Part shown: positions 35,648-44,193 of the stretch, piece after piece
How positions within the stretch are numbered: the first letter of the stretch is position 1
How the letters are laid out: every line of letters starts with the position of its first letter
NCBI RefSeq assembly: GCF_012349115.1
Contig: NZ_PQIG01000046.1
Span: 62,001 to 126,000, forward strand
DNA from: Rhizobium ruizarguesonis
Lineage (GTDB): Bacteria > Pseudomonadota > Alphaproteobacteria > Rhizobiales > Rhizobiaceae
Direction of reading: 5' to 3'
DNA length: 64,000 nucleotides
The notes under the pieces: model-generated
Told to the model about the DNA's origin: nothing
Seen by the model: only the letters and a program-made list of their open reading frames with translations
Databases searched by the model: none
Translations under genes and position numbers: made by a program

Positions 35648-36484
35648 TTGAGGGCGGAGATTTCCTTTGGAAAATCCCTGATCGGGATTTTGTTCGTAGG
35701 ACTGGCAGCAGCAAGCTGCACAACGACATCGAAACCGGCGGGAACGGCGGCGAATACCAAGACGAAGCAGGGCCAAGCGGCGAAAGTCACGTTCAATTAT
35801 ACGGCCAAAGACCGCGAGTGCCTGCAGCGCGCGATGTATTTCGAATCGCAGCATTCGGACGAAGACGGCTACATGGCTGTCGGGACCGTCGTCATGAACA
35901 GGCTCACCTCCGGCGCCTATCCCACATCGATCTGCGGCGTCGTGGCCCAGAAAAGGCAGTTCGCGCCCGGCGTGATGACGCGCGAAGTCAAGCCGCAGGC
36001 GGAAACTGAGCTTGCCAGCGCTGCCGATGCAATCCTTGTAAAAGGCGCACGCCATCCTGCGGTGAAGGATGCGATGTTCTTCCACACGGATGGGCTGAAA
36101 TTCCCCTACGACAACATGCACTATGTGACGGTTGCCGGCGGCAACGCCTTCTACGAGAAGCGCGACTCCAACGGCATGCTTGAAACGCCGCCGCCGCTGC
36201 CCTCCTACGAGGTGGCGATGAACTATGTGCCCGGCGAAAGCATGCTGCCGCCGCAATTCGAGGCACTGATACCCTCGGCAGTTCCCGTTCCTCTGCCGGC
36301 TCCAGATCCCATGGCGACGGCGAGCACGGGGCAGATGCGGATAACGGCGCCGGTGACCGCGCCGGAAACATCACCGGTAACATCGGTCGAGCCCGAGCCG
36401 GGAATGCCCATCGCGATCCCTATTCCCCGCCCCGCCTATGACAGCGTTATGCTGCGTGAAAGCCTTCCGGCGAACGGCGGTTAA
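35648..36484 (+). CDS. SleB-like cell wall hydrolase, lipoprotein
   Basis: This 278-aa secreted protein has a lipobox ending LAAASC near residue 24, then a hydrolase_2/SleB-type domain (about 55-170): ECLQRAMYFESQHSDEDGYM with the Glu thought to be catalytic, TVVMNRLTSGAYPTSICGVV, and the later HTDGLKFPY and NAFYEK. A proline-rich tail of about 80 residues follows. The family cleaves peptidoglycan; in rhizobia, which do not sporulate, such proteins are likely envelope-remodelling enzymes. The start is a TTG at 35648 with AGGAGG 10-15 bases upstream; no in-frame ATG precedes the signal sequence. The gap 35382-35647 shows no gene. Confidence 0.82.
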   Translation: MRAEISFGKSLIGILFVGLAAASCTTTSKPAGTAANTKTKQGQAAKVTFNYTAKDRECLQRAMYFESQHSDEDGYMAVGTVVMNRLTSGAYPTSICGVVAQKRQFAPGVMTREVKPQAETELASAADAILVKGARHPAVKDAMFFHTDGLKFPYDNMHYVTVAGGNAFYEKRDSNGMLETPPPLPSYEVAMNYVPGESMLPPQFEALIPSAVPVPLPAPDPMATASTGQMRITAPVTAPETSPVTSVEPEPGMPIAIPIPRPAYDSVMLRESLPANGG

Positions 36485-36526
36485 ACCGCCCTTCCTGGTT
36501 ATGTGGTGGAAGCATGTTTTTGTTTC

Positions 36527-36634
36527 CGCGCAATATCGGACGCGAAAGTGCGAAGCGGTTTCGGGATAACGACATGCATGAATCAATGACCTGAAGCGCG
36601 TCGCATGAATCCGGATTGCCGCGACGCGCTTTAG
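36527..36634. repeat. Palindromic intergenic repeat, RIME-like
   Basis: Between convergent genes lie an inverted pair AAGCGCGTCGC (36595-36605) / GCGACGCGCTT (36620-36630) and, before it, a GCGAAAGTGCGAAGCGGTTT stretch typical of a recurrent rhizobial repeat; the RIME copy at 19778 has a related second palindrome. It probably serves as a bidirectional terminator for the SleB-like gene and pepT. Confidence 0.55.
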
Positions 36635-37863
36635 GCGCGCTCTTCCCAGACCCTCGCCAGTTCCACGATCGTCTTGACCGCCTTTTCCATGTCCTGGCGG
36701 CTCACCCATTCGAGCGGCGAGTGGAAGGCATGACCGCCGGCGAAAATGTTCGGGCAGGGCAATCCCATGAAGGAAAGGCGCGAGCCATCCGTGCCGCCGC
36801 GGATGTTGCCGCGCACCGGCGTCATGCCGGCCCGGCGCACCGCTTCGATAGCGTTGTCGACGATCTCCGGGTGACGATCGAGCACCACCTTCATGTTGCG
36901 ATACTGCTCCTTCACCTCAAAACGATAGGTCGAGCCGGGATAGACAGCCATCACCTCCTTGACAATGGCTTCGAGCATCGTTTCCTTTTCCGTGAGACCC
37001 TTGTCGGTGAAGTCACGGATGATCAAGCTCAGCGACGCCTTCTCCATCGAACCGGTCACGCCGGTGGGATGGATGAAGCCCTGCTGGCCTTCCGTGGTCT
37101 CGGGGGCAATATCCCTTGGCAGCCGGTCGATGATGGCGCCGGCGATCTTGATGGCGTTTTCCATGCGGTCCTTGGCAAAGCCGGGATGGATCGCCACGCC
37201 TGATATGCTGATCTCGACGCCGTCGGCCGAAAACGTCTCATCCTCGATATGGCCGGCTGTCTCGCCGTCCATCGTATAGGCAAAGTCGGCACCGAGTTTC
37301 TTCAGGTCGACCTTGTTGACGCCGCGCCCGACTTCCTCGTCGGGCGTGAACAGGATCTTGATCGTCCCGTGCCTGATATCTGGATTGCCGACGAGCATCG
37401 CAGCCGCGGCCATGATTTCGGCCAGTCCCGCCTTGTCGTCGGCGCCGAGCAATGTCGTCCCATCGGTCGTGACGATGTCGTTGCCGATCTGGTTCTGCAG
37501 CTCGGGATGATCGCTGACGCGGATCACCCGGCCGGTGACGCCGGGAAGGCTGATGTCACCGCCGGCATAGTTCCTGACGATCTGCGGCTTGACGTCAGTG
37601 CCGCTGAAATCGGGCGCCGTATCCATGTGCGAGCAGAAACAGATGACCGGCACCGTCTTGTCGCTATTGGCCGGAATGGTCGCGTAGACATAGCCGTGCT
37701 CATCGAGATGCGCGTCGGCAAGACCGATCTTCAGCAGCTCATCGACCAGAACCCGTCCGAGATCCTTCTGCTTGCCGGTGGTCGGCTGCGTCGACGAGGC
37801 AGGGTCGGATTGCGTGTCGATAACGACATAACGGAGAAAGCGGTCAAGAACAGTGTCGGTCAT
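36631..37863 (-). CDS. pepT: Peptidase T (tripeptidase)
   Basis: This 410-aa M20-family zinc aminotripeptidase is cytoplasmic and removes the N-terminal residue from tripeptides. Metal and catalytic motifs are visible: CFCSHMDTAPDFSGT (His and Asp), GTTLLGADDKAGLAEIMAAA (bridging Asp), FTPDEEVGRGVN (Glu-Glu), YTMDGE, and IRGGTDGSRLSFMGLPCPNI near the end, with the final His in FAGGHAFHSPLEW. The ATG at 37863 begins the family-typical sequence TDTVLDRFLRYVVIDTQSDP; the frame is open 36 codons further without sense. It stands 104 bases after the metallophosphoesterase gene, same strand. Confidence 0.95.
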   Translation of the reverse strand: MTDTVLDRFLRYVVIDTQSDPASSTQPTTGKQKDLGRVLVDELLKIGLADAHLDEHGYVYATIPANSDKTVPVICFCSHMDTAPDFSGTDVKPQIVRNYAGGDISLPGVTGRVIRVSDHPELQNQIGNDIVTTDGTTLLGADDKAGLAEIMAAAAMLVGNPDIRHGTIKILFTPDEEVGRGVNKVDLKKLGADFAYTMDGETAGHIEDETFSADGVEISISGVAIHPGFAKDRMENAIKIAGAIIDRLPRDIAPETTEGQQGFIHPTGVTGSMEKASLSLIIRDFTDKGLTEKETMLEAIVKEVMAVYPGSTYRFEVKEQYRNMKVVLDRHPEIVDNAIEAVRRAGMTPVRGNIRGGTDGSRLSFMGLPCPNIFAGGHAFHSPLEWVSRQDMEKAVKTIVELARVWEERA

Positions 37864-37967
37864 GGCATCCAGTCCAGCAAGATCACACGGACGATATAGC
37901 CCTCCCGGGCGATGCGGCAAAAGATTTTTCCGCTCGCAGCACGTGAGGAATGACCGTTCAATCCTTT

Positions 37968-38720
37968 TCATGCACCTCTGTCGGATACCGGGACAGAGAC
38001 CACATGTGAAACAAGCCTGCCATCGCTGACCTCATGCACGAGGAAGGACGGAGCATCGATCACCGAAAGATCCGCACGGCCTTCCAGCAGAAGCGGATTG
38101 GGCGGGCAGAGGGAGCCGCAGGTCTGGACAGGGATGAATCCCAACCGACCGAATGCAGGTCGGTGGACATGGCCGCAGAGAATCGCCAGCGGCAGCCTGT
38201 GCATCGTCTCCAGGGTGCCGAGAAGCGCACTGCCGTTCCTGCATCCGATCTGGTCCAGCGTCTCGATGCCGATCTTGAATGGCGGCTGATGCATGAACAG
38301 AAGAGCAGGCGTCGTCACGTCGGCAAGCGCGCTCATCAGCCACGGCAGATGCGGCAGGACGTCGCCGTAGCTCTGACCGGCGACGGTTACATCGACACCG
38401 AAGAGGGTCAGCCCATCGACGGCTGTCCGGAAATGCATCGGTCCCGTCGCATTGATCCATGGGCCGACGGCGGCAAGTTCGGAACGCATCAATTGCACAT
38501 CGTCACCATTGCCCGGCAACAGGTGGACAGGGCAGCCCAGCGACCGCAGGCATTCGGCGACAAGGCGATAGCCGTGCCGCCATCCGTCGTCCACCAGATC
38601 TCCGGTGACAACAAGCACATCCGGGCGGAACGTCTTCAGCCACGCTATCGCCCGCTCCAGCGTCCGCAGCGACGAAAGGTCTGGCCCTGCATGGATATCG
38701 GATATCTGCGCAACGAGCAT
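37968..38720 (-). CDS. Calcineurin-like metallophosphoesterase with an altered GNH motif
   Basis: This 250-aa protein resembles the CpdA-type phosphodiesterases. It has the metal-binding blocks QISDIH (D8, H10), VVTGDLVDD (D41), FMHQPPF and CGHVHRP. The third block, normally GNHD/E, reads PGNGDD here (G72 in place of the catalytic His), so protonation of the leaving group must be done differently or activity may be reduced. The ATG at 38720 with GAGGC upstream is preferred to one ten codons earlier. It follows the ABC ATPase gene by 72 bases on the same strand and may act on a phosphorylated ligand imported by that transporter. The substrate is unknown. Confidence 0.8.
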   Translation of the reverse strand: MLVAQISDIHAGPDLSSLRTLERAIAWLKTFRPDVLVVTGDLVDDGWRHGYRLVAECLRSLGCPVHLLPGNGDDVQLMRSELAAVGPWINATGPMHFRTAVDGLTLFGVDVTVAGQSYGDVLPHLPWLMSALADVTTPALLFMHQPPFKIGIETLDQIGCRNGSALLGTLETMHRLPLAILCGHVHRPAFGRLGFIPVQTCGSLCPPNPLLLEGRADLSVIDAPSFLVHEVSDGRLVSHVVSVPVSDRGA

Positions 38721-38792
38721 ATTCTGCCTCCTCGCCTCTGCTGGAGACAATATGCCGAAACCGATAGCGTCAGGCTACCGGCCTCCGACCAT

Positions 38793-39851
38793 TCAGTCGA
38801 CGCGTTTTCCCTCGGCGTCGAACACATGCAGATACTGGGCCGGGAAGGCCACATTGACCTTCGGCCCCGCTTTCAGCGCGTCGCGGTTCAGCGTGAAGAT
38901 CTTGAATGGCAGGCCATGCAGGGCAAGGTGCAGGATGATGCCGAAGCCTGTGGGTTCGACGAGTTCCACATCCGCCGCAAGCCCCGCCCCGCCGTCGCTC
39001 ATCAGCACATGCTCCGGCCGGATGCCGAGCGTCACCTTTGCGCCGTCTGAAAGCGGCAAAGGCTTTGCAAGCGGCACGATCGTGCCGTCCTTCAGCTTCA
39101 CGCCGCCGGCATCATAGCTGGCCTCGAGGAAATTCATCCCCGGCGAGCCGATAAAGCCGGCTACAAAGAGATTGGCGGGGCGGTCGTAGAGTTCCAGGGG
39201 ACTGCCGACCTGCTGGACCACCCCGCCATGCATGGCAACGATCCGGTCCGCCAGCGTCATTGCCTCGATCTGGTCATGGGTCACGTAGATCGAGGTCGCC
39301 TTCAGATCGCCATGCAGTTTCTTGATTTCGGCGCGCATCTGTTCGCGCAGGCGCGCATCGAGGTTGGACAGTGGTTCGTCGAACAGGAAGGCCTTCGGCT
39401 GGCGCACGATGGCGCGACCCATGGCGACGCGCTGGCGCTGGCCGCCAGAAAGCGCCTTCGGCCTTCGTTCGAGCAAAGGATCGAGGCCGAGCTTGGCGGC
39501 GGCCGCGGCCACCGCGCTTGCAATCTTCTCCTTCGCCACCTTCCGGAGCCTAAGGCTGTAGCTCATATTGCCGGCGACGTTCATATGCGGGTAAAGCGCA
39601 TAGGACTGGAACACCATGGCGATATCGCGGTCCTTGGGATGCAGTTCGTTCACCCTATTGCCGGCGATGCGGATCTCACCTGATGTGACCTCCTCCAGCC
39701 CGGCGATCATGCGCAGCAGCGTGGACTTGCCGCAGCCGGACGGGCCAACGAGCACGACGAATTCGCCGTCCCGGATTTCGAGGTCGACGCCGTGCAGCAC
39801 CTGCACATGGCCATAGGCTTTGCGGATATTCCGGATATCGATCGATGCCAT
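38793..39851 (-). CDS. Sugar-type ABC transporter ATP-binding protein (MalK/UgpC family)
   Basis: This 352-aa ATPase is of the CUT1 class. Walker A is GPSGCGKST (residues about 37-45), signature LSGGQRQRVAMGRAI, Walker B FLFDEPLSNLDA, H-loop IYVTHDQIEAMTL, and a C-terminal TOBE/MalK-type domain with LGIRPEHVLMSDGG. These ATPases pair with MalF/MalG-like permeases; the two permease genes immediately precede it (4 bases). It opens the tail of the operon and leads into the phosphoesterase gene. Confidence 0.92.
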   Translation of the reverse strand: MASIDIRNIRKAYGHVQVLHGVDLEIRDGEFVVLVGPSGCGKSTLLRMIAGLEEVTSGEIRIAGNRVNELHPKDRDIAMVFQSYALYPHMNVAGNMSYSLRLRKVAKEKIASAVAAAAAKLGLDPLLERRPKALSGGQRQRVAMGRAIVRQPKAFLFDEPLSNLDARLREQMRAEIKKLHGDLKATSIYVTHDQIEAMTLADRIVAMHGGVVQQVGSPLELYDRPANLFVAGFIGSPGMNFLEASYDAGGVKLKDGTIVPLAKPLPLSDGAKVTLGIRPEHVLMSDGGAGLAADVELVEPTGFGIILHLALHGLPFKIFTLNRDALKAGPKVNVAFPAQYLHVFDAEGKRVD

Positions 39852-39855
39852 TTGT

Positions 39856-40686
39856 TTAACCCTTGACCGCGCCGGCCGTCAGGCCCTGGACGAGATAGCG
39901 CTGGATGAGCAGGAAGAAGAGGCCGGCCGGAATGAGCGCCATGACGCCCGCCGCCATCATCTGCCCGAAATCCACCGAGAATTTCGAAACGAAAGTGAGA
40001 AGGCCGACCGGGAAGGTCGCCGCGTCATTGCCGTTGATCAGCATCAGCGCGAAGAGCAGCTCGCTCCAGGCGGCCGTGAAAACGAAGCCGAGGGTGGCGG
40101 CAATCCCCGGCAGCGTCAGCGGCAGGATGATCTGGCGAAACGCCGTGAACTGCGTCGCCCCGTCGATCTTCGCCGCCTCTTCGAGATCCCTCGGAATGCC
40201 GTCGAAGAAGGACTGCATCAGGAAGGTGGCGAAAGGCACGTTGAAGGCGGTGTAGACGATGACGAGCCCGGTCAGGCTGTTGGTCAGATGCAGAGGCGAG
40301 AGGATCTTGAAGATCGGCGCCACCAGCATGACCAGCGGGAACATCTGGGTCAGCAGCATCAGGGCGACGATCCAGTATTTTGCCCGGAAGTTGAAACGCG
40401 ACAGCGCATATCCCGACAGCGAAGCGCAGACCGTTACAGTCACCGCCGTCGAGGCCGAGACGATCAGGCTGTTCTTGAAGAAGGTCGGAAAGGCGCTGTG
40501 GCGCAGCACGAAGGCATAGTGATCCCATGTCGTGCGCGACGGCCACATCCGCACGCCTTCGCTATAGAGCAGGTCGTTCGGCGTCACCGAGACCTTGAGC
40601 AGCCAGAACAGCGGAAAGAGTGCGAAGGCGATATAGCAGAGGATCGCCAGACGGTGTGCGATGGTGGGAATGACGGATCGTCTCAT
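39856..40686 (-). CDS. Sugar-type ABC transporter permease (MalG-like)
   Basis: This 276-aa inner-membrane permease has six helices. The coupling loop DLEEAAKIDGATQFTAFRQI is the EAA motif of binding-protein-dependent permeases. The N-terminal helix (LAILCYIAFALFPLFWLLKV) and the missing extra N-terminal helices identify the MalG partner. It starts 4 bases after the MalF-like gene and ends 4 bases before the ATPase gene. Confidence 0.92.
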   Translation of the reverse strand: MRRSVIPTIAHRLAILCYIAFALFPLFWLLKVSVTPNDLLYSEGVRMWPSRTTWDHYAFVLRHSAFPTFFKNSLIVSASTAVTVTVCASLSGYALSRFNFRAKYWIVALMLLTQMFPLVMLVAPIFKILSPLHLTNSLTGLVIVYTAFNVPFATFLMQSFFDGIPRDLEEAAKIDGATQFTAFRQIILPLTLPGIAATLGFVFTAAWSELLFALMLINGNDAATFPVGLLTFVSKFSVDFGQMMAAGVMALIPAGLFFLLIQRYLVQGLTAGAVKG

Positions 40687-40690
40687 GATC

Positions 40691-41656
40691 TCAATCCTTG
40701 TTCAGCAACGTCTGCCGGAGCAGGATGATCAGCATCGAATAGGCAAGCAGCAGTACGAGCAGCACCAGCGCGATCGCCGAGGCATAACCGAAATCGAGCC
40801 GCCTGAAGGCTGTCGTGAAGATATAGCTGGCGACGATCTGCGTGCGGTCGGCCGGCCCGCCACTGGTCATGACGACGATGAGATCGGCGAAATTGGAAAT
40901 CCACACGGTGCGCAGCAGCACGGTGATGGCGATCGTGGGCGCCAGAAACGGCAGGGTGATCGAGCGGAAACGCTGGAACCAGCCGGCGCCGTCGATCGAT
41001 GCCGCCTCATAGAGATCGCGCGGGATCGCCTGCAAGGCGGCCAGCAGCGTAATCGCGAAGAAGGGAATGCCCCACCAGACATTGGCGACGATCGGCCCCC
41101 ACATCGCATAGTTGGGATCGGAGAGAATATTGCCCGGCTCATGCATCAGCCCGAGGGCGAAGAGCCAGTGCGGGATCGGGCCGATGACGGGATTGAACAG
41201 CCAGGCCCAGTTGAGGCCGGCGAGAAAAGACGGCACGGCCCAGGGCAGGAAGACCAGCGCCTGCGCGATTGCTCTGCCTTTAAACGGCTTGTCGAGCAGC
41301 AGCGCCAGGATCAGCCCGAAGACGAACTGCAGGACGACGGAGGCGCCTGTCCACCAGAGCGTGTTCCTCAGCGCGCCATAGAAGGCGGCATCGCCGGCAA
41401 GCTCGCGGAAATGGTCGAGCCCGATGAAGCCGCCGGAAAACGGATTGAGCAGCTGGATATCGCGGAAGGCGTAGGAGATGCCGACCGTCAGCGGCACCAG
41501 CATGACCGCAATGATCAGGATCAGCGACGGCGCGCTATAGAGGTAGGGCTCCGAAGCATCGGCAACGCGACGCAGCCATGTCCTGCGGTCGCGACGCATG
41601 TCGAGCGTATCGGCGGAAATGGTCATCGGCCAGAAGTTCCCATTCGCGGCGTTCAT
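40691..41656 (-). CDS. Sugar-type ABC transporter permease (MalF-like)
   Basis: This 321-aa inner-membrane permease has six helices and an EAA loop (LYEAASIDGAGWFQRFRSIT). A hydrophilic N-terminus of about 40 residues precedes the first helix (SLILIIAVMLVPLTVGISYA). It forms the pore with the MalG-like protein. A later ATG (41623, MTISAD) is also possible. It lies 69 bases after the binding-protein gene. Confidence 0.91.
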   Translation of the reverse strand: MNAANGNFWPMTISADTLDMRRDRRTWLRRVADASEPYLYSAPSLILIIAVMLVPLTVGISYAFRDIQLLNPFSGGFIGLDHFRELAGDAAFYGALRNTLWWTGASVVLQFVFGLILALLLDKPFKGRAIAQALVFLPWAVPSFLAGLNWAWLFNPVIGPIPHWLFALGLMHEPGNILSDPNYAMWGPIVANVWWGIPFFAITLLAALQAIPRDLYEAASIDGAGWFQRFRSITLPFLAPTIAITVLLRTVWISNFADLIVVMTSGGPADRTQIVASYIFTTAFRRLDFGYASAIALVLLVLLLAYSMLIILLRQTLLNKD

Positions 41657-41725
41657 GCGCCGTCTGTGTCATCCAAGAAGCGACGGCGGCCCCGTCTCGA
41701 AGAGCCGCCGCCGTCAGTCCGTTGC

Positions 41726-42985
41726 TTATTTCTTGGCGAGGAACTTCTGCTGTGCCTTGGTGAGGTAGTCCGCCCACTGGTCGGCCAGATCCTTTGCCGA
41801 GATATCGCCGAGCAATGCCTGCTGCGAGGTCTTGATCGCCAGCGAATCCTTGAAGAAGGCGAATTCCTCGAGGTAGGTCGGCATGACGGTCGGTACCGTG
41901 TTCGGGTCCGCCAGTTCCTCGAACCAGCCCTTGAACTGGTCACCGGCATAGAAAGGATCCTTCTCGGCCGCCGTATAGGCCGGCAGGGCGCCGATGCGCT
42001 TGTTCCACTCGATATTGCCTTCCGGCCCTTCGAGGGTGGCAATCAGCTTCCAGGAGAGATCCTTGTTGCCGCTTGTCGTGAACATCGACCAACCGCCATA
42101 GCCGATCGTCGGGAAGGACTTGCCGTCAGGGCCCTTCGGCAGCGGCATGACGCCGAAATCGTCCTTGTTCATGCGTTCGGCGATGGCGATCAGCGCATCG
42201 GGATCCTGGTCGAGGAAAGCGCAGGTGCCGGAATAGAAGCCGGCGACGACTTCGTTGAAGCCCCAGTTGACGCTGTCCTTTGGCGCATAGCCCTTCTTGT
42301 AGAGATCGACCATCCATTCGATGCCCTTGGCCCAGCCGGGGCTGTTCATCGTCGAGGTGCCGTCATCGTTGAAATACTTGTTCGAGCCGGCCATCGAGGC
42401 GGCAAAGATCATCCAGCCATTGAGGCCGCCCGGGCCGCCACGCATGCAATAGCCGTATTTGCCGGACAGTTTGGAAACCTTCTCCGAAGCGGCGGTAAAT
42501 TCTTCCAACGTCTTCGGCGGCGCGGCGACGCCGGCTTCCGAAAGCAGCTTCTTGTTGTAGAACATCGCCCTGAGATAGAAGCCGTAGGGCAGCATATAGG
42601 CGGTATTCTTGACGTCGCGGCCGAGCTCGAGCGCGCGCGGCGTCAGCTCCTTGGTGTGTTCCCACTTTTCGAGGTAGGGCTCCAAGCTCTCGAGCATGCC
42701 GTTATTGGCATAGAGCGACAGCCAGGTATCGGGCATTTCCATCACATCGGGCACGTCGCCGGCCGACACCATGGTCGCGAACTTCTGGAACGCTTCGTTC
42801 CAGGGCAGCGAGATGATGTCGACCTTGGTGCCGGGATTGGCGGCTTCGAACTTGCCGACGATCGATTTCAGCGTTTCGGTGCGCTCCGGGCTGGTGATGA
42901 CTTCGACAAGCTTGAGCGTCGTATCGGCAAAGGCCGTACCCGCCATCATCGAAGCAAAGAGCGTCGAGATTATTAGTTTTTTCAT
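41726..42985 (-). CDS. Sugar-type ABC transporter substrate-binding protein
   Basis: This 419-aa family-1 periplasmic binding protein has a signal peptide MKKLIISTLFASMMAGTAFA cleaved before DTTLKL. The body shows the usual ESBP features: IVGKFEAANPGTKVDIISLP, GDVPDVMEMPDTWLSLYANN, and TYLEEFAFFKDSLA near the end. CUT1 proteins of this type bind oligosaccharides, glycosides or glycerophosphodiesters; the partner PLP enzyme and phosphoesterase hint at an unusual ligand. GGGGGAAC precedes the ATG. It is 35 bases after the PLP-enzyme gene. Confidence 0.9.
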   Translation of the reverse strand: MKKLIISTLFASMMAGTAFADTTLKLVEVITSPERTETLKSIVGKFEAANPGTKVDIISLPWNEAFQKFATMVSAGDVPDVMEMPDTWLSLYANNGMLESLEPYLEKWEHTKELTPRALELGRDVKNTAYMLPYGFYLRAMFYNKKLLSEAGVAAPPKTLEEFTAASEKVSKLSGKYGYCMRGGPGGLNGWMIFAASMAGSNKYFNDDGTSTMNSPGWAKGIEWMVDLYKKGYAPKDSVNWGFNEVVAGFYSGTCAFLDQDPDALIAIAERMNKDDFGVMPLPKGPDGKSFPTIGYGGWSMFTTSGNKDLSWKLIATLEGPEGNIEWNKRIGALPAYTAAEKDPFYAGDQFKGWFEELADPNTVPTVMPTYLEEFAFFKDSLAIKTSQQALLGDISAKDLADQWADYLTKAQQKFLAKK

Positions 42986-43020
42986 GGCTCAGTTCCCCCT
43001 TATTAGGTTTCTCTCGGGTT

Positions 43021-44193
43021 TCAGGATTGTGAGGCGGCGGCGAGCGCCTCCTCCATGTCTCTCCACAGGGCCTCGGTTCCTTCGAGGCCGACATGGAGAC
43101 GTACGGATCGCGCATGGATGCCGAAGGCATGTGCGGAATTTGGCTGTGCCTTCTGCTGGAGCACCACCTCGCCCGGTACGATCAGGCTTTCATGTCCACC
43201 CCAGCTTACACCCAGTTTGAAGAGCTTGAGGTGATCGGCGAAGGTTCGGATATCGACGCCTTCGCGGAATATGAAGGAAAACAGGCCCGAGGTGCCGTTG
43301 AGCCCGGCGGGCAAGCGGTTGGTAAGCCCCGGATGGCAGACTGTCTCCACCACGTCGAGCTTCTGCAGGCGCCTGGCGATTTCCAGCGCCGATGTCTCGT
43401 GGGCTCGCATGCGCAGCGGCAGCGTGCGCAACCCGCGGATCAGCAGCCAGGCGTCGAACGGCGAAAGCTTGCCGCCGAGATAGGGATAGGCCTCGGCCTT
43501 GACGCGCGCGATCATCGCCTTCGAGCCGGCGATGACGCCCGCCACCACATCGCTGTGGCCGCCGAGATATTTCGAGGCCGAATGGATGACGAGATCGACG
43601 CCGAGCGTCAGTGGCCGCTGGAAGAACGGGCTCGCCCAGCTGTTGTCGATCATCGAGACGATGCCGTGTTGCCTGGCGAGTGCCGCGAGCGCACCGACGT
43701 CATGGGCCTCCATCACCCAGCTCGTCGGGCTTTCCATGTAGAAGAGCTTGGCGCCGGGCAGCGCCTTGGCGACCGCTTCCTCGTCGCGCCCGTCGACATA
43801 GGTCACCTCGATCTTCATCCGCTTCAGGATAGTGCCGAACAGGCGAAAGGCATCGGGATAGACGTGCTTGACCGCAACGATGCGGTCGCCCGGCTCTACG
43901 AAGCTTAAGACCGCCGACGAGATCGCCGCCATGCCGCTTGCAAAACCCAACGCATCCTCCGCCCCTTCGAGCTTGGCGAGCATTTCTTCGAAGGCACGCA
44001 CTGTGGGGTTCAGGCCGCGCGTATAGATCGGCCGCACCTTCTCGCCGCGATAAGAGGCGATCATGTCGTCGTAATCGGAAAAGGTGAAAAGCGAGGTCTG
44101 GAAAATCGGCGGCACGACGGCGTCTGCGAAGTTGCCTTCGTCATGCGCCGTGATGAGGGAAGCAAGATCGAACGGTTCAGAGCCGTTGCTCAT
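43021..44193 (-). CDS. PLP-dependent Cys/Met metabolism enzyme (C-S lyase/gamma-synthase type)
   Basis: This 390-aa fold-type I PLP enzyme is of the trans-sulfuration family (cystathionine beta/gamma-lyase, gamma-synthase, sulfhydrylase). Visible motifs are PPIFQTSLFTF, YTRGLNPTVRAFEEMLAKLE (Tyr/Arg phosphate contacts), ASGMAAISSAVLSF, the Asp pairing the pyridine N in SMIDNSWASPF (D183), and the Schiff-base Lys208 in IHSASKYLGGHSDV. The exact reaction cannot be told by eye. It overlaps gntR by 4 bases (ATGA) and leads directly into an ABC importer, which suggests catabolism of an imported sulfur or amino acid conjugate instead of general methionine synthesis. Confidence 0.87.
   Translation of the reverse strand: MSNGSEPFDLASLITAHDEGNFADAVVPPIFQTSLFTFSDYDDMIASYRGEKVRPIYTRGLNPTVRAFEEMLAKLEGAEDALGFASGMAAISSAVLSFVEPGDRIVAVKHVYPDAFRLFGTILKRMKIEVTYVDGRDEEAVAKALPGAKLFYMESPTSWVMEAHDVGALAALARQHGIVSMIDNSWASPFFQRPLTLGVDLVIHSASKYLGGHSDVVAGVIAGSKAMIARVKAEAYPYLGGKLSPFDAWLLIRGLRTLPLRMRAHETSALEIARRLQKLDVVETVCHPGLTNRLPAGLNGTSGLFSFIFREGVDIRTFADHLKLFKLGVSWGGHESLIVPGEVVLQQKAQPNSAHAFGIHARSVRLHVGLEGTEALWRDMEEALAAASQS

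Noticed and set aside
40661..42976. Very long plus-strand open frame (771 codons) across the ABC importer genes
   Set aside because: It lies exactly antisense to three well-supported transporter genes, has no family motifs and is rich in Arg, Gly and His as antisense frames of GC-rich genes are.
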